A stretch of DNA of 64,000 bases from Syntrophobacter sp963666995 (lineage in GTDB: Bacteria; Desulfobacterota; Syntrophobacteria; Syntrophobacterales; Syntrophobacteraceae). The DNA lies in the NCBI GenBank assembly GCA_963666995.1, contig OY762941.1, positions 1,550,001 to 1,614,000 of the forward strand. The letters run 5' to 3'. Shown here one piece after another: positions 53,511-62,609 of this stretch (its first letter is position 1; every line of letters starts with the position of its first letter). Both the position numbers and the translations under genes were made by a program. The notes beneath the pieces are model-generated. The model saw only the letters and a program-made list of their open reading frames with translations, ran no database searches and had not been told where the DNA came from.

Positions 53511-54449
53511 CTAGTCTCTTTGGTTTGTTCTCCTCATTATGCACTCCCATTGGGAGCAGACGCCCTGAGCGACCCTGATGGAGGCGGCGTCCACCATTTT
53601 CCCGTCGATCGCAAGAGAACCGCACCCCGCTTTCTGAGCCTCCTTGTAAGCATCACAGATCCGTTTCGAGCGATCGAAATCTTCCTGGGACGGCGTATAG
53701 ATTTCGTTGATGATTCCAATCTGATCGGGATGAATAACCCATTTGCCGTCATAGCCCAGGGCCGCGCTCAGGATGCAGGAACGTCTCAGGCCTTCCGGGT
53801 CCCTGTAATCGCCGTAGGGCGCATCGATGGCGGCCAATCCGGCGGCTTTGGCCGCCATCGCCATCATGCTCAACGGGAAATGCCACCGGTGCCCCGGATA
53901 GAATTCTTCCATGTCCCCGTGGCCGCTGACTCCCTTGGTCATCATCGTCAAGGATGCACCGTAATCCGCGACTCCGAAAACAAGTGTTTCGAGGCGCGGA
54001 GAACTGAGAGCGATGTCGCCGGCCCGAAGCATCCCTGCCGCGGTCTCTATGGAAGGTTCGAGGCCGATGTGCCTTTCGAAACCCATCCGCATCTCGATCT
54101 GCGTCAGGAGGTAATCGATCGCCTTGATTTCGCCGGGATCGTTCACTTTCGGCACGACAATGACATCGATGAACTCCCCCGCCGCTTCCACCACGTCGAT
54201 GATGTCGCGGTAAGCAAAAGGAGTATCCATTCCATTGATGCGGTAAGACCGGACCTTGCCTTTCCAGTCCTGTTCCCTGAAGGCCGCGATCACCCTCTTG
54301 CGGGCCTCATCTTTCTCAGGCACCGGCACGCTGTCCTCGAGATCCAGCATGATGACATCCACAGGAAGCGAGAAGGCCTTGACCACCATCTTTTCGCGGT
54401 TTGCCGGCACGGAAATAATGGAGCGGCGCAATCGAGTCTGCTCTGCCAC
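53511..54449 (-). CDS. HpcH/HpaI aldolase, CitE-like lyase
   Basis: A 312-residue TIM-barrel lyase of the CitE/malyl-CoA lyase family. Motifs are VIMLDLEDSVPVPEKDEAR (metal and CoA side), YRINGMDTPFAY, LEPSIETAAGM (metal Glu), VFGVADYGASL (metal Asp) and GKWVIHPDQIGIIN. Such enzymes cleave citramalyl-CoA, malyl-CoA or citryl groups to acetyl-CoA or pyruvate. It stands 106 bp after ppdK on the same strand, so a role at the acetyl-CoA/pyruvate node is likely. No other citrate-lyase subunit is present. Confidence 0.88.
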   Translation of the reverse strand: MAEQTRLRRSIISVPANREKMVVKAFSLPVDVIMLDLEDSVPVPEKDEARKRVIAAFREQDWKGKVRSYRINGMDTPFAYRDIIDVVEAAGEFIDVIVVPKVNDPGEIKAIDYLLTQIEMRMGFERHIGLEPSIETAAGMLRAGDIALSSPRLETLVFGVADYGASLTMMTKGVSGHGDMEEFYPGHRWHFPLSMMAMAAKAAGLAAIDAPYGDYRDPEGLRRSCILSAALGYDGKWVIHPDQIGIINEIYTPSQEDFDRSKRICDAYKEAQKAGCGSLAIDGKMVDAASIRVAQGVCSQWECIMRRTNQRD

Positions 54450-54555
54450 AACAACCTCCTTTGACTTTGAACGCTTCGGAATTGTCCAATCCCTTCCGGC
54501 ACCAGGCGGAATTCAAGCCGGAGCAAGAGTCCGTGGACCTGTCCTCCACCCGCGA

Positions 54556-57372
54556 TCAGCGCTTTCGCGCCGGGGACGAACTATCTTTCTTTGGATGCCT
54601 TGCTTCCATTTCGGCTTCCCGGTTTTTCAGCCTCTGCTCTCTCAGTACAGCCTGCGCGGCCGAAAGCCTGGCTGCCGGCAACCTGTATGGAGAGCAACTC
54701 ACGTAGTCCAGTCCGATCCTGTGGCAGAAATCGATGGAAGTCGCCTCGCCCCCGTGCTCACCGCAAATTCCGATCTTCAAATTCGGCCGGGTTGCGCGGC
54801 CCTTCCTGACCGCCACTTCCATTAGACCGCCGACACCCACCTGGTCCAGACGGTTGAAAGGATCCTGGTCCCACACCTTGGCCTCCAGGTAAGGGGGCAG
54901 AAATTTCCCGGCATCATCGCGGCTTATGCCGTAGACCATCTGTGTCAGGTCGTTGGTTCCAAAGGAGAAAAATTCAGCGACTTCGGCGATCTGATCGGCG
55001 GTGATGGCACCTCGAGGCACCTCGATCATGGTGCCCACAGTATAATCGACCTTGACCCGGAGGCGGCTCATGACCTCCTTGGCCACTTCATCGACGACTC
55101 GCCTCTGGTTCTGGAGTTCAGCGACATGGCCCACAAGGGGGATCATGATTTCAGGATGCACGTCGATCCCTTCCATCTTTACTTCGCACGCCGCTTCTAT
55201 AATCGCTCGGGCCTGCATCGCCGTGATCTCGGGGTAGACGATGCCCAGCCGGCATCCCCTGTGCCCGAGCATGGGATTGGTTTCCCGCAGGCTCTCCACC
55301 TTGAATGTGAGCGACTCGGGACTGATCCCCACCTGCTTGGCGAGCTTGGCGATCTCCTTTTCGGTATGGGGCAGGAACTCATGCAGCGGGGGATCGAGGG
55401 TGCGAACGGTCACGGGCTTTCCCTTCATAACCCTGAAAAGCCCTGCGAAATCCTCCCGCTGCATGGGAAGGAGTTTGGCCAGAGCACGTTTCCTCCCCTC
55501 GACATCCTGCGCCAGAATCATTTCCCGCACCGCGTCAATACGGTCGCCCTCAAAGAACATATGTTCGGTACGGGTCAGCCCTATCCCCTCCGCTCCGAAC
55601 GCGATGGCCTCTTCCGCCTGATTCGGCTGGTCGGCATTTGCCCAGACCCGGAGCCGCCGATATTCGTCGGCCCAGCTCAGCAGCGCTACATAATCCTGGT
55701 AAATCTGGGATTTTTTGGCGGAAAGGCTCTTGTCGATGAGGACTCTCAGGATCTCCGACGGTCTCGTTGGAATCTGCCCGGCATAAACTTCCCCGGACGT
55801 CCCATCCAGGGAAAGGTAATTCCCCTCGCGAATCACCCTGTCTCCCACCACCATCCTGCGGTGCTGATAGTCGATTTCAAGACCACCGCAGCCGACGATG
55901 CAAACCTTGCCCATCTGTCGTGCAACCAGGGCGGCATGGGATGTCATTCCGCCACGAGCGGTGAGGATCCCTCGCGAAGCATGCATGCCTCGAATGTCTT
56001 CCGGGGAAGTCTCGATCCTCACCAGGATAACCACTTCACCCTTCTTTGCCCACTCTATGGCGTCCTGGGCGTTGAACACCACCCGCCCCGTTGCAGCCCC
56101 GGGTCCGGCATTCAATCCCTTGGCCAGAAGAGCGCCGTCCCGGATCGCCTCGGCTTTGGCTTTCGGAGTGAAAGTCGGTCGCAGAAGCTGGTTCAGATGA
56201 TCCGCGGTGACCCTCATGAGCGCTTCCTCTTTGGTGAGAATTCCTTCGCGGACCATGTCTACTGCAATCTTGAACGACGCGAACCCGGTGCGTTTTCCCG
56301 ACCGGGTCTGGAGCATCCAGAGTTTCCCCTTCTGGATCGTGAATTCGATATCCTGCATGTCGCGGTAATGACGGTCAAGCGATGAACGGATCTGCTCAAG
56401 GTCCGCATAAACCTCCGGCATGGCCTCCTCCAGAGAGAGGCTGCTCGTATCGTTTTTCTGGACCCTGTTGATGGGCAGGGGTGTTCTTATTCCGGCCACA
56501 ACATCCTCCCCCTGCGCGTTCATCAGGTATTCCCCGTAGAACACGTTCTCACCTGTCGCCGGATTACGGGTAAACGCCACCCCGGTGCCGCAGTCCTCGC
56601 CCATGTTGCCGAACACCATGGCCTGGACCGTCACGGCCGTTCCCATGTCCGACGGGATGTCGTTGAGTTCTCTATAGGCAATGGCTCTGGGATTATTCCA
56701 GGAATTGAACACGGCGCTGATCGCGCCCCACAACTGGTCCATCGGGTTCTGTCGAAATTCGACTTTCTTGCGCACCCGGATCAGCCCTTTGTAGCGCTCG
56801 ACCAGCTCCTTTAAATCCGATGCCGGAATCTGGCTGTCGTTCTCGACCCCCCGCTTCTTCCTGATTTCCTCGATGATTTCATCGAAAGGATCGAGTTCAT
56901 CCCTGAGTTCGGGCTTCAACCCCAGGACAACATCTCCGTACATCGCGATAAAACGCCGATAACAGTCATATGCAAAGCGCTCGTCTTCGGTCTCTTTGAC
57001 CAGACCCAGAACGGTGTGGTCATTCAGACCGAGATTCAGGACCGTATCCATCATCCCGGGCATGCTGATGGCTGCACCGGAACGGACGGATACCAGGAGC
57101 GGCTTGTCGGGATCCCCGAATTTTCGCCCCATGACCGCCTCCAGCCTCTGGAAAGCCTCTTCAACTTCGTCAGCCAGTTCCGGCGGATAGACGGCTCCGT
57201 GTTCGTAATAGTACTTACATACTTCGGTCGTGATCGTGAAACCGGGAGGTACAGGAACGCCGAGATTGGCCATCTCCGCCAGATTGGCGCCCTTGCCTCC
57301 CAGAAGATGTTTCATCTGGGCACTTCCGTCAGCCTTCCCTCCTCCAAAAAAATAGACGTATTTCGTGGGCAT
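54556..57372 (-). CDS. ppdK: Pyruvate, phosphate dikinase
   Basis: The start at 57372 is set by GGGAGAACCGCC and the family start MPTKYVYFFGGGKADG. The 938-residue enzyme has all three domains: ATP-grasp (LLGGKGANLAEM, SGAAISMPGMMDTVLN), the phosphohistidine swivel RGGMTSHAALVARQMGK near 455, and the PEP/pyruvate barrel ending with the catalytic Cys in GICGEHGGE. It interconverts pyruvate and PEP. In an acetogenic-type pathway it supports gluconeogenesis from acetyl-CoA through pyruvate. It lies downstream of the acs genes on the same strand, with a 445-bp gap (57373-57817) in which I see nothing. Confidence 0.96.
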   Translation of the reverse strand: MPTKYVYFFGGGKADGSAQMKHLLGGKGANLAEMANLGVPVPPGFTITTEVCKYYYEHGAVYPPELADEVEEAFQRLEAVMGRKFGDPDKPLLVSVRSGAAISMPGMMDTVLNLGLNDHTVLGLVKETEDERFAYDCYRRFIAMYGDVVLGLKPELRDELDPFDEIIEEIRKKRGVENDSQIPASDLKELVERYKGLIRVRKKVEFRQNPMDQLWGAISAVFNSWNNPRAIAYRELNDIPSDMGTAVTVQAMVFGNMGEDCGTGVAFTRNPATGENVFYGEYLMNAQGEDVVAGIRTPLPINRVQKNDTSSLSLEEAMPEVYADLEQIRSSLDRHYRDMQDIEFTIQKGKLWMLQTRSGKRTGFASFKIAVDMVREGILTKEEALMRVTADHLNQLLRPTFTPKAKAEAIRDGALLAKGLNAGPGAATGRVVFNAQDAIEWAKKGEVVILVRIETSPEDIRGMHASRGILTARGGMTSHAALVARQMGKVCIVGCGGLEIDYQHRRMVVGDRVIREGNYLSLDGTSGEVYAGQIPTRPSEILRVLIDKSLSAKKSQIYQDYVALLSWADEYRRLRVWANADQPNQAEEAIAFGAEGIGLTRTEHMFFEGDRIDAVREMILAQDVEGRKRALAKLLPMQREDFAGLFRVMKGKPVTVRTLDPPLHEFLPHTEKEIAKLAKQVGISPESLTFKVESLRETNPMLGHRGCRLGIVYPEITAMQARAIIEAACEVKMEGIDVHPEIMIPLVGHVAELQNQRRVVDEVAKEVMSRLRVKVDYTVGTMIEVPRGAITADQIAEVAEFFSFGTNDLTQMVYGISRDDAGKFLPPYLEAKVWDQDPFNRLDQVGVGGLMEVAVRKGRATRPNLKIGICGEHGGEATSIDFCHRIGLDYVSCSPYRLPAARLSAAQAVLREQRLKNREAEMEARHPKKDSSSPARKR

Positions 57373-57817
57373 GGCGGTTCTCCCTTTAATGGTGTGCTTT
57401 CGCTTCTCAGGTGTGATCATGGCAGTTTCCGTTGAATATACTATTATCCACAACTTTTAAGCCGCTGCAAGATGTTAAACCGGCCTATCGGAATAGAAAG
57501 ACGATTCTCTTCATGAAGTTACTTCTCCGCCGCAAGGCAATCGAAGGAGCGAACCCGTCCGTGACAACAACCCCGTGCCGCGCGCCGTCATCCGCTTGAG
57601 AATGTACAAAAATGCCAAGAGTAATTTCGCTGTTGCCGCCTATCTGAAAAGAGACCCGCTCGAAATCGTGCCGAAGCCTGATTCAAGAAGGCCGACTGTT
57701 ATTTTCATCTGCAGAACGGAAATGGAACAGCCCCAGCATGCACGGGAAGTGGCAATAGAAGCGATGTGATCCTCAGTTCGGAAGGAAATGGTCATCGACG
57801 AATCTGAATGCGGCCCC

Positions 57818-58702
57818 TCAGATCTCCAGCCAGGAATCGGAAAAAAGCTGATGGCCCAAAATGACCTTGGCCGTCTTGACGTAATCGAGTTCCTCCTGTG
57901 TCAGGGTTGCGGTATCGATCGGTTCGGCATCTTCCACCCTGTAAACCAGAGTCTCCAGGTCAGGCCGTTTGCCCGCCGCAATTTCCGCCAGTTTCGAATC
58001 GAAACAGTCCACAATCGCGGAATACAGCCCGTATCGCTTCAAAAGAATCAACATGACGTGATTGAGGATGGGTCTCAGGTGATCGGGAGGGCCGTTTGAC
58101 ACATTGGACAACCCGATCGTGCTTCGGCATCCCGGTGCGATTTCCGGGAACATTTTCATGAATTCCAGTACCTTGAGGATCTGGGTCTGTTGGACGTTGA
58201 CGGGAGTCTGAATGGGGTCGACATAGATCTTCTCCGGGTCGATTTCGTACTCGCCGGTAGCCTTGAACACCAGCTCCGCACACAGAGCCCCTCTTTCGTT
58301 TTCATCCCTGGGCATACCCTCCGGTCCCCAGAGAAGTCCCACGAACGCAGCATCGTATTGAGCGGCAAGGGGCAGCAGTGCCTCCATCCGCTCCGGCCTC
58401 ACCATGATGGAATTGATCAGAGGGCGGCCTTTCTTATGAACTTTGAGGCCGGCTTCTATGGCCCTTATGTTCGAAGTATCGAGCGAAAGGGGAATGTCAA
58501 CCACTTCATGAATCACCGGGACGAGCCACGACATGAGGTCTTCACCCGTCTTGCCGGCCGGGCCGATATTGAGGTCTATCCAGTCCATTCCGGCTTCAGC
58601 CTCCCTGATCGCCAGCTCCTGAAGGGTTTTTGCGTCCTTTTCCTTCAACGCTTTCCCATACTTCTTGCTCATGATATTCAGATTCTCACCGATGAGCTTC
58701 AT
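57818..58702 (-). CDS. acsE: Methyltetrahydrofolate:corrinoid protein methyltransferase
   Basis: The ATG at 58702 follows AAGGAGGAAGCTGCA and starts MKLIGENLNIMSK; the frame from 58738 is longer without support. The 294-residue TIM barrel of the pterin-binding family has WIDLNIGPAGKTGED (pterin aspartate region), PLSLDTSNIRAIEAGL and GLSNVSNGPPDHLRPILN, whose Asn contacts folate N5 in AcsE. It moves the methyl group of methyl-THF to the corrinoid iron-sulfur protein. Last gene of the acs run. Confidence 0.93.
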   Translation of the reverse strand: MKLIGENLNIMSKKYGKALKEKDAKTLQELAIREAEAGMDWIDLNIGPAGKTGEDLMSWLVPVIHEVVDIPLSLDTSNIRAIEAGLKVHKKGRPLINSIMVRPERMEALLPLAAQYDAAFVGLLWGPEGMPRDENERGALCAELVFKATGEYEIDPEKIYVDPIQTPVNVQQTQILKVLEFMKMFPEIAPGCRSTIGLSNVSNGPPDHLRPILNHVMLILLKRYGLYSAIVDCFDSKLAEIAAGKRPDLETLVYRVEDAEPIDTATLTQEELDYVKTAKVILGHQLFSDSWLEI

Positions 58703-58893
58703 TGCAGCTTCCTCCTTGCGTGAGGCTTTGCTCGGCACGATCGGAAAATAACTCAGGTTCTGCGATCTATCCGGAAAGCGGGGTTTCGACGGCCCCGGGC
58801 ATCATCCGCCGCCGCTCAAGGCGGCGCCGGGCCTGTGAGAGATATGGCCCGAAGACCCCCGCAGAGATCTAATCGTCAAAATGCCACACTTCA

Positions 58894-60246
58894 TCAAGCA
58901 TTGAGTGTCCTCAGGAATTTCGCCACCTGGCTGGCTTCCCGCGGTCCCACGATCACCTTCCAGCCCCCGCCGAGATCTTCCTCGAGTTCCCCGCTGATGG
59001 ACGCGGCATAGCCCGGGATGACGAGGTTCTTGTGGTTCACCCTCTCTTTGATACCACACTTGTTGATGAAAGCTCCCACGCTTTCTCCCGAAAATTTGCC
59101 CGCGGCCCAGGCCGTCATGACCGAAAGGCCTTCGGTATCCTGAACGCAAAGCCACGAGGGTACACGGCTCGATTCGATCTCTCCGGAAAGGATGAAGTAG
59201 GTGAGCGAGAAATTGCAGGTGACCAGCACTGGAGAACTCTCATCCGGATTGTTGATGGGATATATACCCTGCTCGGCCGTCATGGGCCTCTGGGGATCCG
59301 TGTAAATGTTGAGCCTGCCGAGCAGCAGCGGGAAGAGGCTGTGAGGCTGGAAGTCGCTCATGACGATCAGCCCCCCGTATTTTGCGACGAATGCCGCAAC
59401 GACCAGGGTCTCTTCCATGAGGTCGCCCACCATCTCATTGGCCATAATGATGGTCGGGTAGCCGAGCGGCCTGAAACGATTCTTCAAGGCCGAGCGCCGA
59501 ATGAGCACCTGTTCCTCGAAGACCTTCTTCAGATCGCGGCTTCCGGTATCGATCACCAGATCCTTTAGCCCCTTTGCGGACAATTTTTCCGTGAGAGCGA
59601 TCACGCTTTCGAGCGTGCCGTCCCCTTTGACAACCAGCGGGCACTTTGATTCCCTTGCAAGGTCTCCAAGATCATCGGCATTGGACGGTCCGGCCGCATA
59701 GATGAGAGGCCGCTTGTCTTTCAGTTCGGAAACCGCCGCTCTCAGCGAATCCACATTCTCGGACATCAGAATCAAAGCGGCTCCGGACTCTTCCGAGACC
59801 CTCCGGGCAAGAGCAAGGAACTTATCCGGGTCCGCCGAATCATCCCGTACGGCAAACATCTCAGCCTTGAGCTTCAGTCCGACCCGGTCATACCGGCAGG
59901 CTTTAAACCGTTCTATTTTGCCCGAGACGGAAGCCTCATCCTCCCCGGTGCCGACAACCGCGGCAAACCCCGGAGGGTTCACAAAGGTCTTTTCATGCCG
60001 GAAGAGGACGGTTTCTCCCCCTGCCTTAACAGCGTTCTCGGCGACCCCGACACTTACCGGGCGAATGGGCGGGGCGGACTCGGCGGTCAATGTCTCTTTC
60101 GCCTCTTCCGAAACATAGGGACACTTGTCCAGTTCCGTCTTTCCCGAAGCCAGATTCATGGCAAAAGCAAGACACGTGGGTACTCCACATTCACCGCAAT
60201 TGGTTTTTGGAAGCAGCTTGAAGATTTGAATGCCAGTCAACGCCAT
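58894..60246 (-). CDS. acsC: Corrinoid iron-sulfur protein, large (gamma) subunit
   Basis: A 450-residue protein. Cys17, Cys20, Cys25 and Cys42 (NCGECGVPTC...KCPYV) bind the [4Fe-4S] cluster that reactivates the corrinoid. The following TIM barrel resembles the methyltransferase, and the C-terminal domain (from about 320, with TCNFSLTYFILSGEIESS and NLVIPGYAASISGELEE) binds the cobamide. It needs a small subunit AcsD, whose gene is not between acsB and acsE where it is usually found. Confidence 0.94.
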   Translation of the reverse strand: MALTGIQIFKLLPKTNCGECGVPTCLAFAMNLASGKTELDKCPYVSEEAKETLTAESAPPIRPVSVGVAENAVKAGGETVLFRHEKTFVNPPGFAAVVGTGEDEASVSGKIERFKACRYDRVGLKLKAEMFAVRDDSADPDKFLALARRVSEESGAALILMSENVDSLRAAVSELKDKRPLIYAAGPSNADDLGDLARESKCPLVVKGDGTLESVIALTEKLSAKGLKDLVIDTGSRDLKKVFEEQVLIRRSALKNRFRPLGYPTIIMANEMVGDLMEETLVVAAFVAKYGGLIVMSDFQPHSLFPLLLGRLNIYTDPQRPMTAEQGIYPINNPDESSPVLVTCNFSLTYFILSGEIESSRVPSWLCVQDTEGLSVMTAWAAGKFSGESVGAFINKCGIKERVNHKNLVIPGYAASISGELEEDLGGGWKVIVGPREASQVAKFLRTLNA

Positions 60247-60328
60247 CGGAATGTCTCCTTCTTGCGATCTACCTCAAATCGAATCGACAAACAGCCGGAA
60301 CGGGATGAACTCCCTCCCGGTTCCAGCA

Positions 60329-62542
60329 TTATTCCAGAATGGGGTCCATCGTCACTGCCGGGTGGCCCACCTGTTCGAGGAAAGGATAAATCTCCTCTTC
60401 GGACATTCCTTGTTCTTCGGTTGCAATCATATCGAAAAAGTTGGGAATCCCTATTTCCTCACCCCGTTTGATCAATCGTTCCCGTATCTCTTCCTTCAGC
60501 ACTCTCGGCAACCAGACCAGCCTCTGAATGCCGCCGTCTCCGGCAATGAACTTGCGTTGAGTAATATTGTATTTGCTGTGCCCCACAAAACCCGGGGTAA
60601 CATTCCCACCGCCTATCATCCCGGCAAGCGTCGTAAAGGACATCCCGCTCGGCGTCATGCCCGAATATTCCCGGTTCACCGTCATGATTCCATTGCACAG
60701 AGGCAGGACGGCGGCAATGCATTCGCAACATCCGCATGTCGTCATGGGGTCGTAGACAAGGCTGTAGAAATTGTAACTCGAAATGGTCTGGCGCGATGCT
60801 TTGTAGACGAACTCGTTGACCCCCTTCCAGTTGCCCAGCTTCGCATCCAGCGTTTCCCCCTTCTCGACCGGCTGATTGGGCCCGGTGGGATTGATCTCGA
60901 AGGATGCCTTGCAGTCCAGCCAGTTGTATGCGCCGCAGAGTCCCGTTCTCTCAGGGCTGATGACGCACACGTGGGTCGGTGCGAACGATTGGCAGAGCGT
61001 GCAGGAATAATAGATTTCGGCGTTCTCGTCGGTCATCCCCTCGATGCGCTGGTCCCGAAGCCGGTAAGCGGCCAGCGCCCGGGGAAGGATTTCGTTCACT
61101 TTGCTTTCATCCGTGTAGATCTTCACCTGGCACTTGTCGAAAATCGCTCCGAAATCCTGGTGGAATTTGGCATGAAGGATTTTCCCGATGTGCTCCAGGG
61201 TAAAGCCTCTCTCGACCGTCTGCTTGCTGAGCCGGTACCAGGCAATGTCTCTTTGCCCGATATGCATCACGCCCTGGGCATAATTGGTGAGGTGATGGAT
61301 CTGGCGCTCGAGGATCGGTTCGTAATCCTCCTGCATCTTCCGCCCCCCCACCTGTACCGTAACGGCTAACGGGAGCGTTCCGCCCACTGAGATATCGCGG
61401 ACGTCCGGCCCGATCACCTCCACCCTTCCGTCTTCGATCGTATCCATGTCCGCGATCTGAACGAGTTCACAGCACGGGGTCCTTCCACCCCCGCATTCGA
61501 GGTAAACATCATCCTTACGGACGCGCTCTCCTTCAAATGCAGGACCATAGGCAACGGGAACGGGTATTTCAGCGATGTTCAGCTTGAGCCCCCTGACTTC
61601 GATCGACCTGGCGGTCATCCGGTCGTAGGGCACGCTGGACACCACATGCTCATAGGTGCAAATCCCTGTGGGGAGGATTTCGGGGATGTCCGTGTCCGCA
61701 ATCGTGGGGAACCCCCAGTTTATGGCGCCGGCCGCATTGGCGGCCCATTCGGCGTTCACTTCCCCGAAGGCGTTGACAAAAGCGAAAATTCGGTCCTTGT
61801 TGTATTTGAGGAGAGCGGAGTAATCCCCCGGCTTGACACCCCCGAATGCCATGGCCGCGCGGTTGGCAAACCCAAGCGCAAATACCGCCGCGGAGATGTC
61901 GGGGCCGAAAGGCACGAGCCGTGTCCCCCATCCGATCTGGACCCCCGCTTGCACCAGTTGTTCGGCAAAAGTCGTTCCCGCATGTTCCGCGCACATGAAA
62001 ACGTAAAGGTTCTTTTTCTGATAGTCTTCCGCAATCTGCCTTGCGATTTCCGGGTTCGGCGCAGCCCCTACAATTGCGGCAAAGCCGGGAGCGCGCCCGT
62101 CGACGAACTCGATCCCGCGCTTCCTCATGATGGCGTCGTCAGCCGCACCGAGCCAGATGCGGTTTCCGTCAACATCACAATCCTCTCCGGGAAGATAAAA
62201 ATCCGGGGTTTCGACGTAACGGATCGCCTCGACGACCTCCTCCACCAATATCGCGGCCATCCCCGCATCGAGCGTATGTCCCAGATAGGGAACGTGAATC
62301 TTGTCCTTGATGTGAGGAGGCAGGAGCTGTTTGCAGCGGCTGAATACCCGTTCGGCATCGGAGAGCTTTTCAACCTTGATGCCGAGAACGGAATAAATCA
62401 CCGGCAGGTAGTAAGCCGTATTGGGGAAGGCCACCGCCTGATCGGGACCGTACTTCTCCAATGCTCTCCTGAACTTGCCTTCCGCTCGGGAAACAATATT
62501 GTAAGCGCCTTGAATCGCCGCAAAAGCGACCAATCTGGACAT
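60329..62542 (-). CDS. acsB: Acetyl-CoA synthase (CODH/ACS alpha subunit)
   Basis: A 737-residue protein, the length of bacterial ACS (about 730), including the N-terminal CODH-contact domain. The A-cluster motif is complete: CTLCQSFAPTHVC, then a Cys nine residues on in SPERTGLCGAYN (Cx2Cx8Cx9C), and the Ni-bridging CGC in TTCGCCECIAAV. It makes acetyl-CoA from CO, the corrinoid methyl group and CoA, or runs in reverse in acetate oxidisers. It lies 67 bp after the CO dehydrogenase gene. Confidence 0.96.
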   Translation of the reverse strand: MSRLVAFAAIQGAYNIVSRAEGKFRRALEKYGPDQAVAFPNTAYYLPVIYSVLGIKVEKLSDAERVFSRCKQLLPPHIKDKIHVPYLGHTLDAGMAAILVEEVVEAIRYVETPDFYLPGEDCDVDGNRIWLGAADDAIMRKRGIEFVDGRAPGFAAIVGAAPNPEIARQIAEDYQKKNLYVFMCAEHAGTTFAEQLVQAGVQIGWGTRLVPFGPDISAAVFALGFANRAAMAFGGVKPGDYSALLKYNKDRIFAFVNAFGEVNAEWAANAAGAINWGFPTIADTDIPEILPTGICTYEHVVSSVPYDRMTARSIEVRGLKLNIAEIPVPVAYGPAFEGERVRKDDVYLECGGGRTPCCELVQIADMDTIEDGRVEVIGPDVRDISVGGTLPLAVTVQVGGRKMQEDYEPILERQIHHLTNYAQGVMHIGQRDIAWYRLSKQTVERGFTLEHIGKILHAKFHQDFGAIFDKCQVKIYTDESKVNEILPRALAAYRLRDQRIEGMTDENAEIYYSCTLCQSFAPTHVCVISPERTGLCGAYNWLDCKASFEINPTGPNQPVEKGETLDAKLGNWKGVNEFVYKASRQTISSYNFYSLVYDPMTTCGCCECIAAVLPLCNGIMTVNREYSGMTPSGMSFTTLAGMIGGGNVTPGFVGHSKYNITQRKFIAGDGGIQRLVWLPRVLKEEIRERLIKRGEEIGIPNFFDMIATEEQGMSEEEIYPFLEQVGHPAVTMDPILE

Positions 62543-62609
62543 GACTTGACTCCTTGCTGGACCTTCTTCACAGGCTAAAACCGTTGAAGACCAACATCCC
62601 GGCCGGGAT

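Noticed and set aside
57575..57769. 64-codon plus-strand frame between ppdK and acsE
   Set aside because: No ribosome site, opposite to the operon direction, no recognisable family.
60230..61369. 379-codon open frame on the plus strand
   Set aside because: Antisense to acsB, which is certain from its A-cluster motifs.
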